A DNA stretch of 64,000 nt from Hexactinellida sp. DTS-2022 (lineage: Eukaryota > Porifera > Hexactinellida), in the NCBI GenBank assembly GCA_028753945.1, contig JAPNXP010000007.1, forward strand, positions 2,790,001 to 2,854,000, read 5' to 3'. Below are positions 1 through 10,264 of this stretch, in pieces. Below the pieces are notes generated by a model, which saw only the letters and a program-made list of their open reading frames with translations, did no database searches and had not been told where the DNA came from. The position numbers and the translations under genes are program-made. Position 1 is the first letter of the stretch. Each line of letters starts with the position of its first letter.

Positions 1-1230
1 ATCTTTTAGTGATGTGCGTCTCCTCTATAATAATCTTTAGCTAGGTTAGCTCCTAGCTTGACTATCAAAGCCTGTTATCCTTCTGCTATTGAGCGCCAAA
101 TGTGAAACTTGTTTTGAAAGTATTCAACGAATTAATTGTTGCAGCTCTGAAGTTACAGAATGAACTCCGTAACCAAGAAGACCGAAACAATACACACGAT
201 TTTGTTGAAATGTTTCTTCAAATTTGGAAACTGTTCAAACTAAATTCCCCACTTAAAGGTAAACGTTTAAATGATGATATTTCAAGACCTCTAACATACC
301 AGGAGGAACGATTTTCATTCTAAGCTTGTGTTGTTATTTGGTTAGAGACTTGGCTGGCCTTGCCAGGAAATGTAGGAAAGTTAAGTAAACAAACGTTTAC
401 CAGTTTTAAACATGCTTGTACTGTATTTCCTCAGATAACTAACCATTTAACTGGATTTTGTGGATTTAACTATCTTTTGACATCCTTTTTACAGACAGAT
501 TCATTGGAACATCACTTTGGCCTATATCGTATGATGTCAGGTTCAAACGATCATATCTCGTATCTTCAAATCCTTGAAACTGAACGCCGCCTCAAGTTAT
601 CCAACATATTAAAGATTTTTGCTTCACAACAATATTGTGGCTTATATTCAATTCAGACATTTATTGATTCATACTTATCCCCTTGATACGAATAATGGCG
701 ATGAAATCGATGTCCAACTAGTCTGGGATGAAATTGATGATCTAACTACCATTGAATGTAGTTTACAGACTCTTCCGTCATTAGCTTTTATTGCTGGTTA
801 TGCAGTACATAAATATATTTTTAAAACTCAGCCATGTCATGTTTGCATTGATCTTTTGACAATTGACAAATACTTTATCTTTGATGAAGATTCACAACCC
901 GAGTTCAGGCTTTTGCAATTAACTGACCGTGGTGGCCTAAAGTATCCATCTGAGTTTATCCTCGAATCTATAGTAACTTCATGGAAGACGTTAATTGCAA
1001 TTGAAAGCAAAGACAACTTGTTGGCGATGTTGATGCAAGGATCCAGAAAAATTATTTTGGAAGTAACCTTGATATTCTTAGAAGAGACTGATGCGATTGC
1101 TAAATCGAGTTGCATTTCTTGTGGTGCCTCTATTTTGACTATCCTAAAAAATCTTATTTTCACTTGCGCCAACTGCTTACTAGCTAACAAGGTTAAAAAT
1201 TATAAATCCGCTTTGCATCTAAATGAATAG
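1..1230 (+). pseudogene. P-element (THAP9-like) transposase, 3' half, decayed
   Basis: This is the C-terminal half of a P-element superfamily cut-and-paste DNA transposase. The tract around 8-30 and 57-100 aligns with the copy at 32559-32771 (ACYPSAIERQ here, ACWPSSLERQ there). A one-base shift at about 100 moves into the frame read from 102. One in-frame TAA at 321-323 separates this from 360-686, which carries the signature DSLEHHFGLYR, whose D and E match the last two catalytic acidic residues of the P-element RNase H fold. A second shift near 660-690 leads into the 619-1230 frame with FIAGYAVHKY and a C-x2-C pair, the usual C-terminal tail. The N-terminal half would lie below position 1. 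It lies downstream of the last HTT exon seen and in the opposite orientation. The family call is firm, and the copy is clearly dead. Confidence 0.87.
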
Positions 1231-1356
1231 AAATGCGAAAACTGAATATGTTCTCACATTAATGAAATACACCAGAAGGCTAGTCTTCTATTATTATTAT
1301 TGTTATTTGAACCCACATTATTCTTTATGTATTCTTATCATTGTTGTTAAGTGAGC

Positions 1357-1362
1357 AATAAA
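1357..1362 (+). promoter_or_regulatory. Possible polyadenylation signal of the P-element copy
   Basis: AATAAA lies 127 bases after the transposase stop, on the same strand. A hexamer of this kind is common by chance in AT-rich DNA. Confidence 0.3.
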
Positions 1363-1581
1363 GACTCAATAGAGAAAATCTATTAATTTACTAGAATTAT
1401 TTTATTATAACAGAATAATTTGTAAATGAAGTTGAAAACATTGAACTGAGTTTATCACTTCCTCATCGTACACTACTTCATCCATGGTACATTTGATGGT
1501 AGGTAGGCTATGCTTATAACTTATTAATCGTGAACTATTCGCACTATCAAAAAAAAATGTAAATATATTTAATAATTGTAC

Positions 1582-1764
1582 AATAATGATGTGGACATGT
1601 TGGTCAGAACAGAATATCAATAGGTTTACTCATTATCAAATGATGACGCAATCATTAAAATTTCACATTTTTAATTTTGACTTTTTAAGAACATCAACGC
1701 CACAATTGAAAAATCATAAAACACACAACAATCGCGAAGCGACATAGCAAGCGAAGCGCGTAAG
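1582..1764 (+). mobile_element. Helitron family A, 3' fragment
   Basis: The last ~180 bases of family A are present: the gatgcggacatg block, the catgatgacg block and the terminal gcgaagcg hairpin remnants. The long terminal palindrome is reduced and the expected CTAG end reads TAAG. The 5' part is missing. Confidence 0.7.
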
Positions 1765-2464
1765 TCTGTAATTAAATAGGTGAATTTACGAGAGGATAGA
1801 CATAATCCTTAGAAGTAATATATCATACACAGTGCAACGTCTATAAGTGGGGTCTCTTTAAATGGAGAAGAGAGGAGAAACTTTGATCAATTTCGTTTAT
1901 TTCTATACAAATGGACCTCAATTAGCAGGGAAGTGGGGAATGGGGGACAATCCCAATAAAATCCCCAATAAAAATCATCTATATAAATTGGGTGAAATAA
2001 CAAATACTAATGAAATCATATATATTAAATCGCAATGGTTTTCCTCGATTCACTAAATATATTGCATTTTAATCAAAATTTACACTAGATAATTAAACAC
2101 TACTAATGAAGGCCTGAGTTCAATGATACTCTGTCATTCTCAAAATATAGTTGTGTGCAGACGAAATATCATTCAACTGTATTCCTAATTTCCTATTATA
2201 GTAACTCAATTAGATGGAATAGACTCTAATCTATGATTACACTCATGGTTTAAACGAAATCCGTTCACAATGATTACGAAATGAAACTACGCCCCTGAGC
2301 ACTTCTTATAACAGGAATTGACTGTAGTCAAATCAGACAATTCAAAAATGTGTGCACTTACCAAAATTAAGTTTTGGAAGCTTCATGACTCAGTTGTGTG
2401 CTAAATGATTTACAACTTACAACCATAAATATAATATGACATATGTACAATTTAAATACAGCTA
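1765..2464. other. No gene seen
   Basis: This is AT-rich sequence with one short open frame (1862-2056) that resembles nothing I know. No terminal repeats were found. Confidence 0.5.
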
Positions 2465-2738
2465 CAGGGTGTGATACACAGGGGGGTGCCTGGAATCCCC
2501 CCCCCCCCAAGGAATGATTCCCCCATACCATGAATTGTCTTAACTTTTCCTCATAGTTATTAAATAAGGATAAGTAATTGCTAATATAAACACGATTAAA
2601 CCATAGAATGATTATGTCAACTAAATACATAAATTTTGGCCCATACATATATAGCTTCTCCTTTATCCAAGGGAACAGTCTGTTTCTAGGAAAGTTTCCC
2701 CCCCCCCCGAAGAGGAAAAATTTCTGTATCAAACCCTG
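2465..2738. mobile_element. TIR element with poly-C blocks (hAT-like?)
   Basis: The ends are inverted repeats, CAGGGTGTGATACA and TGTATCAAACCCTG. Two runs of C lie just inside them. Flanking bases share only AGCTA, not a full 8-bp duplication, so the hAT assignment is tentative. The open frame crossing it is probably a chance frame. Confidence 0.55.
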
Positions 2739-2976
2739 AGCTATCAAGAATTAAATTGACTCTTATTATAATGAAATAATTTAAGAAATTCAATGGCAGC
2801 ATGACGAGGAGCTCGGGTGGATAATTAAATAATTGATGGCAATATTGATGGTACTAGGACAGGAAATGGCCGAAAGGAAGTCTATGCAAAAAATAAGAAA
2901 ATTAAAAAATTAATACGTTTGAGAGATAGGGAAACAACTTAGTTGGAGAATTGTTGAATTTAAATAACAGATTATA

Positions 2977-3336
2977 CAGTCAACTCCCGTTATAACCAAG
3001 TCAATATAACGAAGTAGCTGCTTATAACGAAGTCATTTAATAGTCCGAAAGTCCTTATATCTTATTACAATAACAAAACTTCGGTTACAACGAAATGGAT
3101 ATAACGAAATTCCGCTTACAACAAAGTAATTTAAATCCCATATAGCCTATAAGCTATTAATTTTCCAGTTATAACGAACTCCGGTTAGAACGAAATCCGT
3201 TTATAATGAACTCCGTTTACAACGAAATTTAACTTGTCTTGAACTCTTTTAAGATCGAACTCCGGTTATAACAAACTCCGCATATAACGAAATTAAACAA
3301 CGGTCCCAAGCACTTCGGTAGAACGGGAGTTGACTG
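2977..3336. mobile_element. Pogo/Tigger-like MITE, CAGTCAACTCCCG family
   Basis: The terminal repeats are CAGTCAACTCCCGTT and its complement, flanked by TA on both sides. Internally the motif ATAACGAA (in degenerate forms) recurs about every 15-25 bases along the whole element. A truncated sister lies at 40946-41178. It carries no coding capacity and probably depended on a pogo/Tc1-type transposase supplied in trans. Confidence 0.85.
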
Positions 3337-3729
3337 TACTTCAGTATAGAGATGTTTGTTATGTTAATTCAGAAGATTACATAAAGTAGAGTTACGTAAT
3401 ATAACTAACTGTGTATGGGTCTTTGAATGTTAAGTAAAGTTTCCAAGCGAATAAGGATTAGCATAGTGACAGACCGTCTTTTATAACAAAATGACAAAAA
3501 AACGTGATGCAGATTGGGATGTATAATCTTCAGAGAATTTTGCTACATAAACGGATATCGGTCAGCTGTACTAACGTGATTTATATAGCGCGCAACTTAG
3601 TTTGGCCTCGATCACACTCCAAATTTAATCAAGTCTAAGGGATTTTATCAAGATTTTCGAGCACTAGAATAGTTTTCGTCAAATTTACATGACTTTATTA
3701 ATTCCAGGTAGTTACCAAAGTTAGCAACA

Positions 3730-3833
3730 TGCCAAATTTCATTTTAAAAGCATTTTCTTAAAATAGAAGCGAGGGCTACAGGCCCGAGTTCAAGTTGCAA
3801 TAGCGTGCGTAGCGCGGACGAGCAGCTTGTATG
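3730..3833. repeat. GC-rich dispersed repeat, copy 1
   Basis: The segment with gcgagggc, caggcccgagt, caagttg and the cgtagcgcgga core recurs at 17965-18074 in the same orientation. It may be the 3' terminus of another Helitron-like family. The second copy abuts a Helitron A fragment. Confidence 0.6.
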
Positions 3834-4763
3834 TATATATGTGGGGTGTTTCCCCTTCGTTCTATTAAGCACTTAAAGTTAAAGTTTTAAACTAAGACAT
3901 CATTAGTTTCTGCACTGGAAATGTTTTTTATGTGACGTACATCGATTGTTTGTTGATAATAAACGCGTTTCATCAAAACGAAATAATGCGACAAACGGAT
4001 TACAAATCATCTAATTGGCAAACCGAATGACATCACCCTGTACTGCTTGTAAATGAAATGAACAACTCCTTACTTGTAGATACGATCAATCTAATCAATT
4101 TTTAGAGAATATTAGGATAGTTATGATCATTATCACAGCTTTGGCATTGAAATATTCTACATATTTGAAAGCGATGCGTAAGTGAACGCGGAGCACATCG
4201 TACTAAACGTGGTAAGCGGCTCTCTAGAGTAAAGGTTTTGACAATTATTCACTAACTCCAGTGTGCAAGTGTACAAATTAGCTGGTTTCACGAAACGGAC
4301 TAAAAATACCGAAGAAATCGAAGATCCCATTACATGGAAAGGAATTGTTTTCTTGGAGGTGGAAGAAACGTAGGTCCATGGTGTGTTCTTGGAGGTGGGA
4401 GAAAGGTAGGTCCACGGAAGGTAAGACTTCAAAATAAAGACTAAGTCCCCGAAAATGACAGAGTTGTATTTGCTATTTGATGGAATAGGTTATGATTCAG
4501 ATCATCATTTGGAATAACGAAGTATTAAATAATTATGATAACACATCGTCGCTCTAAACCAATGATTTCCAAACTGGCGCCGCGGTAAATCCAACAGAAT
4601 AAATTCCACATCAAAGATTCAATTAGTATGTGAAAATACGAGTCCTTTGGTCTCGGTCGCTTTGCGACAGATCGGTGCTACACAACTCAAGTTAACGGCC
4701 GCTAAGCGGCCTTACTCCTCACTAAACAATTGATTACATAGTTAGTAATATTTGTCGTATTTA
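3834..4763. other. No gene seen
   Basis: AT-rich sequence. The antisense open frame at 4157-4432 contains a short internal duplication (ggaggtggaagaaacgtagg-like, twice) but resembles no family. Confidence 0.45.
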
Positions 4764-5264
4764 TCTATACTATTAAAACACAAGGGTGTATAGGTGTGTG
4801 TAGATATTTGTTTGTATGTTCCGAGTTGATTGAAGAAAGTGGACGGTTTCCAAATGAGATTTTTGGCATATAGGGGTAACTTTTGGCACACGCCAACAAG
4901 TTGAGGTTTCCACTAAAAATTTCTCACACCTCGACAAGTTATGACGTCATTGTCACATTTCGAGGAGCTTGAAAATTCACTTAATCGCACATAATTCGCG
5001 CGCTCTAAGAGATAAATATTTGAAAATTTAACAGAACATGGACATTAATGATGCGGACACGTTGGTTATACCAGATTGCCAATATGCTTACTCATTATCG
5101 CATGATGACGTAATCACTAAATGCACATTGTTAAATTTGACTATTTATGGCCTATTTACGCTTATAATCAATATTAGGAGTATATAAACCACACACCAAC
5201 CGCGAAGCGGTTGGTGTGTGGTTGTGTTCTGCCGCGAAGCGACCTAGCAAGCGAAGCGCGATAG
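4764..5264 (+). mobile_element. Helitron family A, full-length non-autonomous copy
   Basis: The 5' end is TCTATACTATTAAAACACAA and the 3' end is a GCGAAGCG-rich hairpin finishing in ATAG, with the element sitting between A and T as Helitrons do. A 33-base palindrome centred on cgcgaagcgg (5189-5221) precedes the terminal hairpin. At 501 bp it has no Rep/helicase and is non-autonomous. It is near identical in layout to 51073-51592. Confidence 0.9.
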
Positions 5265-5509
5265 TATACTTATAATACCCGTTGAAAGCTAACTTCTAGG
5301 TCGATTTAGAATTTTAATTAAATTTGTTTACCTATGTTGTGTAAACAACAACAACAAATATTCATATTATAAATTTATAATTGCGAATTTCGAAATCAGC
5401 ATAATTGTTTACCTATTATAACATCAGACAGTTAATTTATATCTCACATATTAATTGCGGTCTCTATTTCCCCATTACTTTAATTTTAATACAATCCACA
5501 CACACACAC

Positions 5510-5540
<31 letters not shown>

Positions 5541-7047
5541 CAGCAATCGAGATTTAATAATATAGATTTACAATGCAGGAATATTCTTAAACAAGTGAAT
5601 ACATTTCATCCATTAATGGCAACGAATTCCTTATGTGTTATAGGCGCCTTAATTTTGATTCGGCCCAAGGGGATAAATAATTCTAAAATTTCACTGTGCC
5701 AACAAGTTGTATATTTAATGAGCACTATTTCCACGAACAACAACATATAGTGCCTCCAATTAAAATAAGTCGGCAAGGCTGAAATTTTTATTGTAGTATA
5801 AGCGTAGCTTTTGATATTTTGCTGTTATACTTTGCAATATTTAGTATGAATAATATACTTGCTAGAGTTATAGGTTTCCATATTAAAAAGTGGATCAAAA
5901 CATATCTTTTTCTAAAGTTTGGGAACCGCTCATTTCGAAGGATACAAAGCACTCCTCGATCTAATTTCGACACCTAGGTTAAGTGCCCATCTAATCCTGT
6001 CCAGGGTAATAATAAAAGATGAAAGATTAAACTTAAGCATTGAATGCAATTGGTATGTTGCAGGATAAGCCCTCAAAAATAATAGAATGCATACTCAATG
6101 TTTTGGAAGTGAGATTTTAAGTTATAGCCATTTAGTCAGTGTCGTGTTAGGGTTTCATGTGACACAACAATGAAGATCGATGTGAAGAACAGTCTAAAAT
6201 ATAGAGGACTATATACGCGAGGCTCTCTCAAGACAAATGTATGTTGTCACCGTCTTTAGAAAAGACACACCGTATACAATAAATTGAACGAAATGTTAGT
6301 CAAAAGAAGGTAACTGGCATAAGATTAAGGACAATCTTAGGAATGATATTGAGGCGAGCATAGAGAAATAAATATATACAAATCATCCCAAATTACATAC
6401 GAAATTGGAAAAGGTCTGGAATGTAAAATTTAAAGGTACAAATTATTTCCAGAATATTAGAGTCTGAATTCCAGTGGAATACAAATTAGACATTAGAAAA
6501 TGCATAGAATAATCAATATTTTGTAATATAGCCAAAATATAAATTTTAGAAGTGACTAATTTGGAATGTTTATGTACGCTATAAATAAGTGTCAAATTGA
6601 GAATAATATTCATTAAAGTCTAGAAAGTATTATAAAAATAATTGACAAAAGAATGATAAATAAATTAGTGAATTTAATTTACTCAAAGAAATATAACAAT
6701 TTTATATATATATTCGCAGCACAGTTAATGATGACTCACTATAATTCGGGATTATATCCATAAATAAAAATCTAAGACAAAATATATATGCACAAATAGA
6801 ATTTACTTTTTGGTCTATTTGACCAACAATAAAATTAAACGAATCTTAGTGATTATTGGGATAAATGAGATGCATCATGAAAATAAACTGGCTGTTGAGG
6901 ATAATTACAAAGAGATTTGTATCTAAATAATTGCGATTGTGCGGATCTTTCTGAATATTTGTTCGAGTAATAAAAGATAGGACAGATTGTCAAACACAAT
7001 TTGGAGAATCCCAATTATTACAATACCGATTAAAAAAATAAATTTAC
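5265..7047. other. HTT: HTT intron, no further gene seen
   Basis: Apart from the CA repeat at 5498-5542, this stretch shows no terminal repeats and no frame longer than 61 codons. It follows the donor of the last HTT exon found. I could not locate the next HTT exon down to position 1. Confidence 0.5.
5498..5542. repeat. CA microsatellite
   Basis: A run of CA dinucleotides is interrupted by two TA steps. Confidence 0.9.
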
Positions 7048-7622
7048 CTGTTGGTTTCGAGAAATAGTACAGCCTCTTTCCAATATTGCTACATATTTCC
7101 AGTCAATAACTGTTAGGAGATTACAAAATTCTCTTCGTGCCAACCAGAATGAATGATGCCTCATAGATAAAAATTTAGAAAGAGTATCCAATACTAAAGT
7201 TCCATAACAACTTAACAACAATTCCGGGATACAGTTTTTCAGTGCTAAATAAGAAGCTTTGGCGTGTATTCCGTCGTAAGAATTCAGTAGTTGAGTAAAT
7301 GAATCAAGTAAAAACGACAGTATGTAACGAAATCCAAATTTAGACTGAAAGGAAAGTGAACAACTATTAGAGGTCTGGATATGATGTTTGATAAATAACG
7401 AGGACAAAATAAGAATCTTTTCAACGGTAAATGGATCTGGGTGGGAGAGAAATAAAAAGACATCACAAATATATGATGTAATTGAACCATAAGATGCTTC
7501 AGATTGTAAAGGAAAAAGAGGAATAAGCAATAATTCAGGTATTAACCGAAATGCTGCAGACAAACAGTTGATTGTTGAGTTCTGAATACAAATTTGTGAG
7601 ACTCCATGATACAATAAAGACC
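7048..7622 (-). CDS. HTT: Huntingtin exon (N-terminal HEAT region)
   Basis: Huntingtin is a large HEAT-repeat scaffold protein active in vesicle transport and autophagy. This 575-nt exon encodes 191 codons. Two stretches match the huntingtin N-terminal HEAT domain along their length: the SYICDVFLFLSHPDP block, and the ALKNCIPELL...FWLARREFCNLL...IDWKYVAILE block, which corresponds to the vertebrate segment ending IDFRLVSFLE. The acceptor is ttcag before 7622 and the donor is CAG|GTAAAT after 7048. Two starting bases complete the codon left by the 18519 exon and give an uninterrupted helix-rich reading. The frame opens at the acceptor, so the first methionine of the open frame is not a start. 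Confidence 0.92.
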
Positions 7623-7645
7623 CTGAAATTCCTATATAATAGAAT

Positions 7646-7955
7646 TAGTGTTGTAAAATTTCCAAAAATTTTGTTTTCTATGGAAATTTCCGGAAATTTC
7701 TGGAAAGATTACATATTTCAAATTATGCTTAGGAACTTTAATTGAAATTGCCAAAATTTTTGTGCTACTTAAGTTAGACTATCATGAGGGAAATAACAAG
7801 CGCACAGTATCAAATCTACATTATAGATATGGTTTATCAAAATTCAAAAAACTAGGTATATATAATAATTTTTCCTTGTAAAATTTCCGGAAATTTAGCT
7901 ATTTTTGGGAAATTTCCGAAAATTTCCTAGGAAATTTTCCGAGCTTACAACACTA
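7646..7955. mobile_element. hAT MITE, TAGTGTTGTAA family
   Basis: The termini are TAGTGTTGTAA and TTACAACACTA, flanked by the exact 8-bp duplication AATAGAAT (7638-7645 and 7956-7963). Inside, variants of TTTCCGGAAATTT recur in both arms. It lies in the HTT intron only 23 bases upstream of the acceptor of the large exon. Confidence 0.92.
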
Positions 7956-8125
7956 AATAGAATGAATTACAAATAAATCACATTATACATTAAGAGGTTA
8001 AAATTGTTGGATTAATTTGCCTTATTATAAGTTATAATTAATTATGTGATCACCAAGTGGATAGTTACTTAACTATATGCGCAAAGGAGGCAAAGTGAGG
8101 ACATAACTTAAGGCTGAGTGATTGG

Positions 8126-8282
8126 CAAAGGCGGCGGACATACAGTTGTAATGATAATTTCCAAACCTCCGTGCTTTTGGAACGGCCGCTTTTCTTACGT
8201 AAACACTGGATTTACGCCCCTCCAACAGGGGGGCGGAACAAAGATCTGGGGAAGCGTCCGCCCACTCCTCGCTCCGCCACTC
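8126..8282. mobile_element. hAT-like MITE, GC-rich
   Basis: Ends CAAAGGCGGCGG and CCGCCACTC are an imperfect inverted pair. The flanks carry the exact 8-bp duplication GTGATTGG (8118-8125 and 8283-8290). The short open frame across it is incidental. Confidence 0.75.
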
Positions 8283-8659
8283 GTGATTGGCTTTAACTGT
8301 AATATACAGGAAACTTAATCTTTAGGGTATTACTTTGTATCTACTTTCAAGCAGATTTAAATTATATTTGTTGATGTAAATTAATTGCTGACACAGAATC
8401 ATACCCTTCACATTCAATAGATGATTACCTAGAGACACATTCTAGAGGGCATGCACACTAATAAAATTTGCCAGTGTCTCATTCAATCATATACCACAGG
8501 CTTTCCCTCAGGCTTGATTTTCCACACCCCCCACAAGAAATTTGGAAAGTACGATGTTATTATTAAGATGTAGCAAGCAGTTAGAATAGCTAAACTAGTC
8601 AAAACCCAGTACAGAACAATAATAATTCTCTACAATAGGTTTTTTTTTAAGGTTGAGAC

Positions 8660-8790
8660 CTTGGTGTAACTCAGTGGGGCTTGGTGTAACTCAGTGGGGC
8701 TTGGGGAACTCAAAACTGCAGCGGCCGAGGCCGACCCGAATCGTGGTGTAAATTAACACTGCAGCGGCCGCGGCAGGCCCGAATCGTGCA
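8660..8790. repeat. Two short tandem duplications
   Basis: A 20-base unit (ttggtgtaactcagtggggc) occurs twice in a row at about 8660-8702. After it, a ~40-base unit starting actgcagcggccg and ending cccgaatcgtg occurs twice. Confidence 0.8.
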
Positions 8791-8989
8791 GTAAATGACT
8801 GTAAATTTGGCTTAGGATTCGAAAAGAGTCACTTCTAGTTATCATAAATTGAGAATCATTCGAAGGAGGAGATACGAAGGTTTTCCGCGTATGATTTATT
8901 TCAATTATTAAATTTTCAGTTGGTTATTTTCATCTTACAAAGCCGCACTGGTGGCTCATCAAAGATCACTTTCTCTAAATTTAATTACA

Positions 8990-9660
8990 TTTCTGAAAAG
9001 TGCGATTATACTTTTGAGAGATGGAGGTTTATGTGATTAAAATATTATTTCAAAATTCCCAAAATTTTGGAGTTATAAACATTCAAACTTGATTTTGGGA
9101 AAATGACAGCTAGTCGAAAATTGAAAAGTCAACTTAGTAGGATTAGTTCAAAGTGTCAATTCCTATCCATATAAAACTGAATCTAATTTATTTTGGTATC
9201 ATTCGTTAGAGGAAACACGGAAGTTTTCAATGTTATTAAATTTTCGAATATTCGCTAAATAACAGATAAATCAGTCTTCAGAAAAGAATTGTAAATTTCG
9301 GTTTTTATTGTGTTTTCTTTTAAAACGTGAAACTGAATTTTCCGAGAACAAATAAAATCAGAATCGATTCTAAATTTATCGGATACTATCTCTGATATAT
9401 TATAATTCATTCCCCCGAAAGGAAAACAGGGGTTGCTAGTAATTTCTTTCAGAATTTTACGAATATCTTGGACAGCAATGTATAATTAATTAATTAAATT
9501 TTCAATATTCATACTTTAGTTAGCTCAGTATACACAAGTATGCACCTATAGCCCTAAATGGTATTTTGTCACAGGTCAAATTTGCGTCACACATTGGTAG
9601 TTCCACTTACAAATTTAGCTATTGCGCATTAGGCTATTCTTAGAATTTTTAAGCCTCGAC
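8990..9660. repeat. Dispersed repeat, copy 1 (inverted to 61920-62620)
   Basis: About 670 bases match the reverse complement of 61920-62620 with moderate divergence. Shared landmarks include gaatcgattct, the attcattcccccgaaa block, and gcgcat...aggctattcttagaat. Neither copy has clear termini or coding capacity. Confidence 0.75.
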
Positions 9661-9898
9661 TCAATCTAGGAGGAGATTTCGAACTTGACATTCATTGTTT
9701 TTAATATTCATCATTCTTTCAAACTTTTCCTTGATTCTTCTACTATTTTCTGGAATTTTAGTTCTCTCTCAATGATTTCTATTGAATTATAGCGTGCTCG
9801 CATCGGCTTGCATTGCAGCCGCAGATGCAACAATATCCATCCAGGCTCCTATTTAGACAATGACTTAAGGGATGCAAAATTATGGTTTTCAGGAATAA

Positions 9899-9980
9899 GG
9901 GTGGCGAGGATATGACCGCGCGCGGAAGCACGCTGTAAGGTAGGGGTGCGAGGGATGGCGGAAGCCAGCCCTCGCCACCC
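9899..9980. repeat. GC-rich inverted repeat
   Basis: GGTGGCGAGG is mirrored by CCTCGCCACC about 60 bases later. This may be a small hAT-like remnant, but I could not find a target duplication. The antisense frame at 9779-10117 that covers it is not believable as a protein. Confidence 0.45.
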
Positions 9981-10264
9981 CTAAAAAGCCAGCCATCATC
10001 ATCATCAATCAACAGACTAAACTGATTCATTGTTTCGATCATCTTGGCTTCTAATGGTTGTATAGTAGCCATTCTACTAGTCATTGGCGGCATCGAGATA
10101 GATCCTGGGACTATCACCCCAAATCAAGATACTCATCACGAACGAGGCAATTTTGACTGATATATGTTATGCATGTGAATAACCTTTATTGTTATTTCTT
10201 TTAGAACCACCAGCTGAGATAAATCCTTTGTCGACGCACTCCTCTCCACAACACTATCATTTGA

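Noticed and set aside
9779-10117. 112-codon antisense open frame
   Set aside because: It spans a GC-rich inverted repeat and plain intron; composition is that of a chance frame and it has no relatives.
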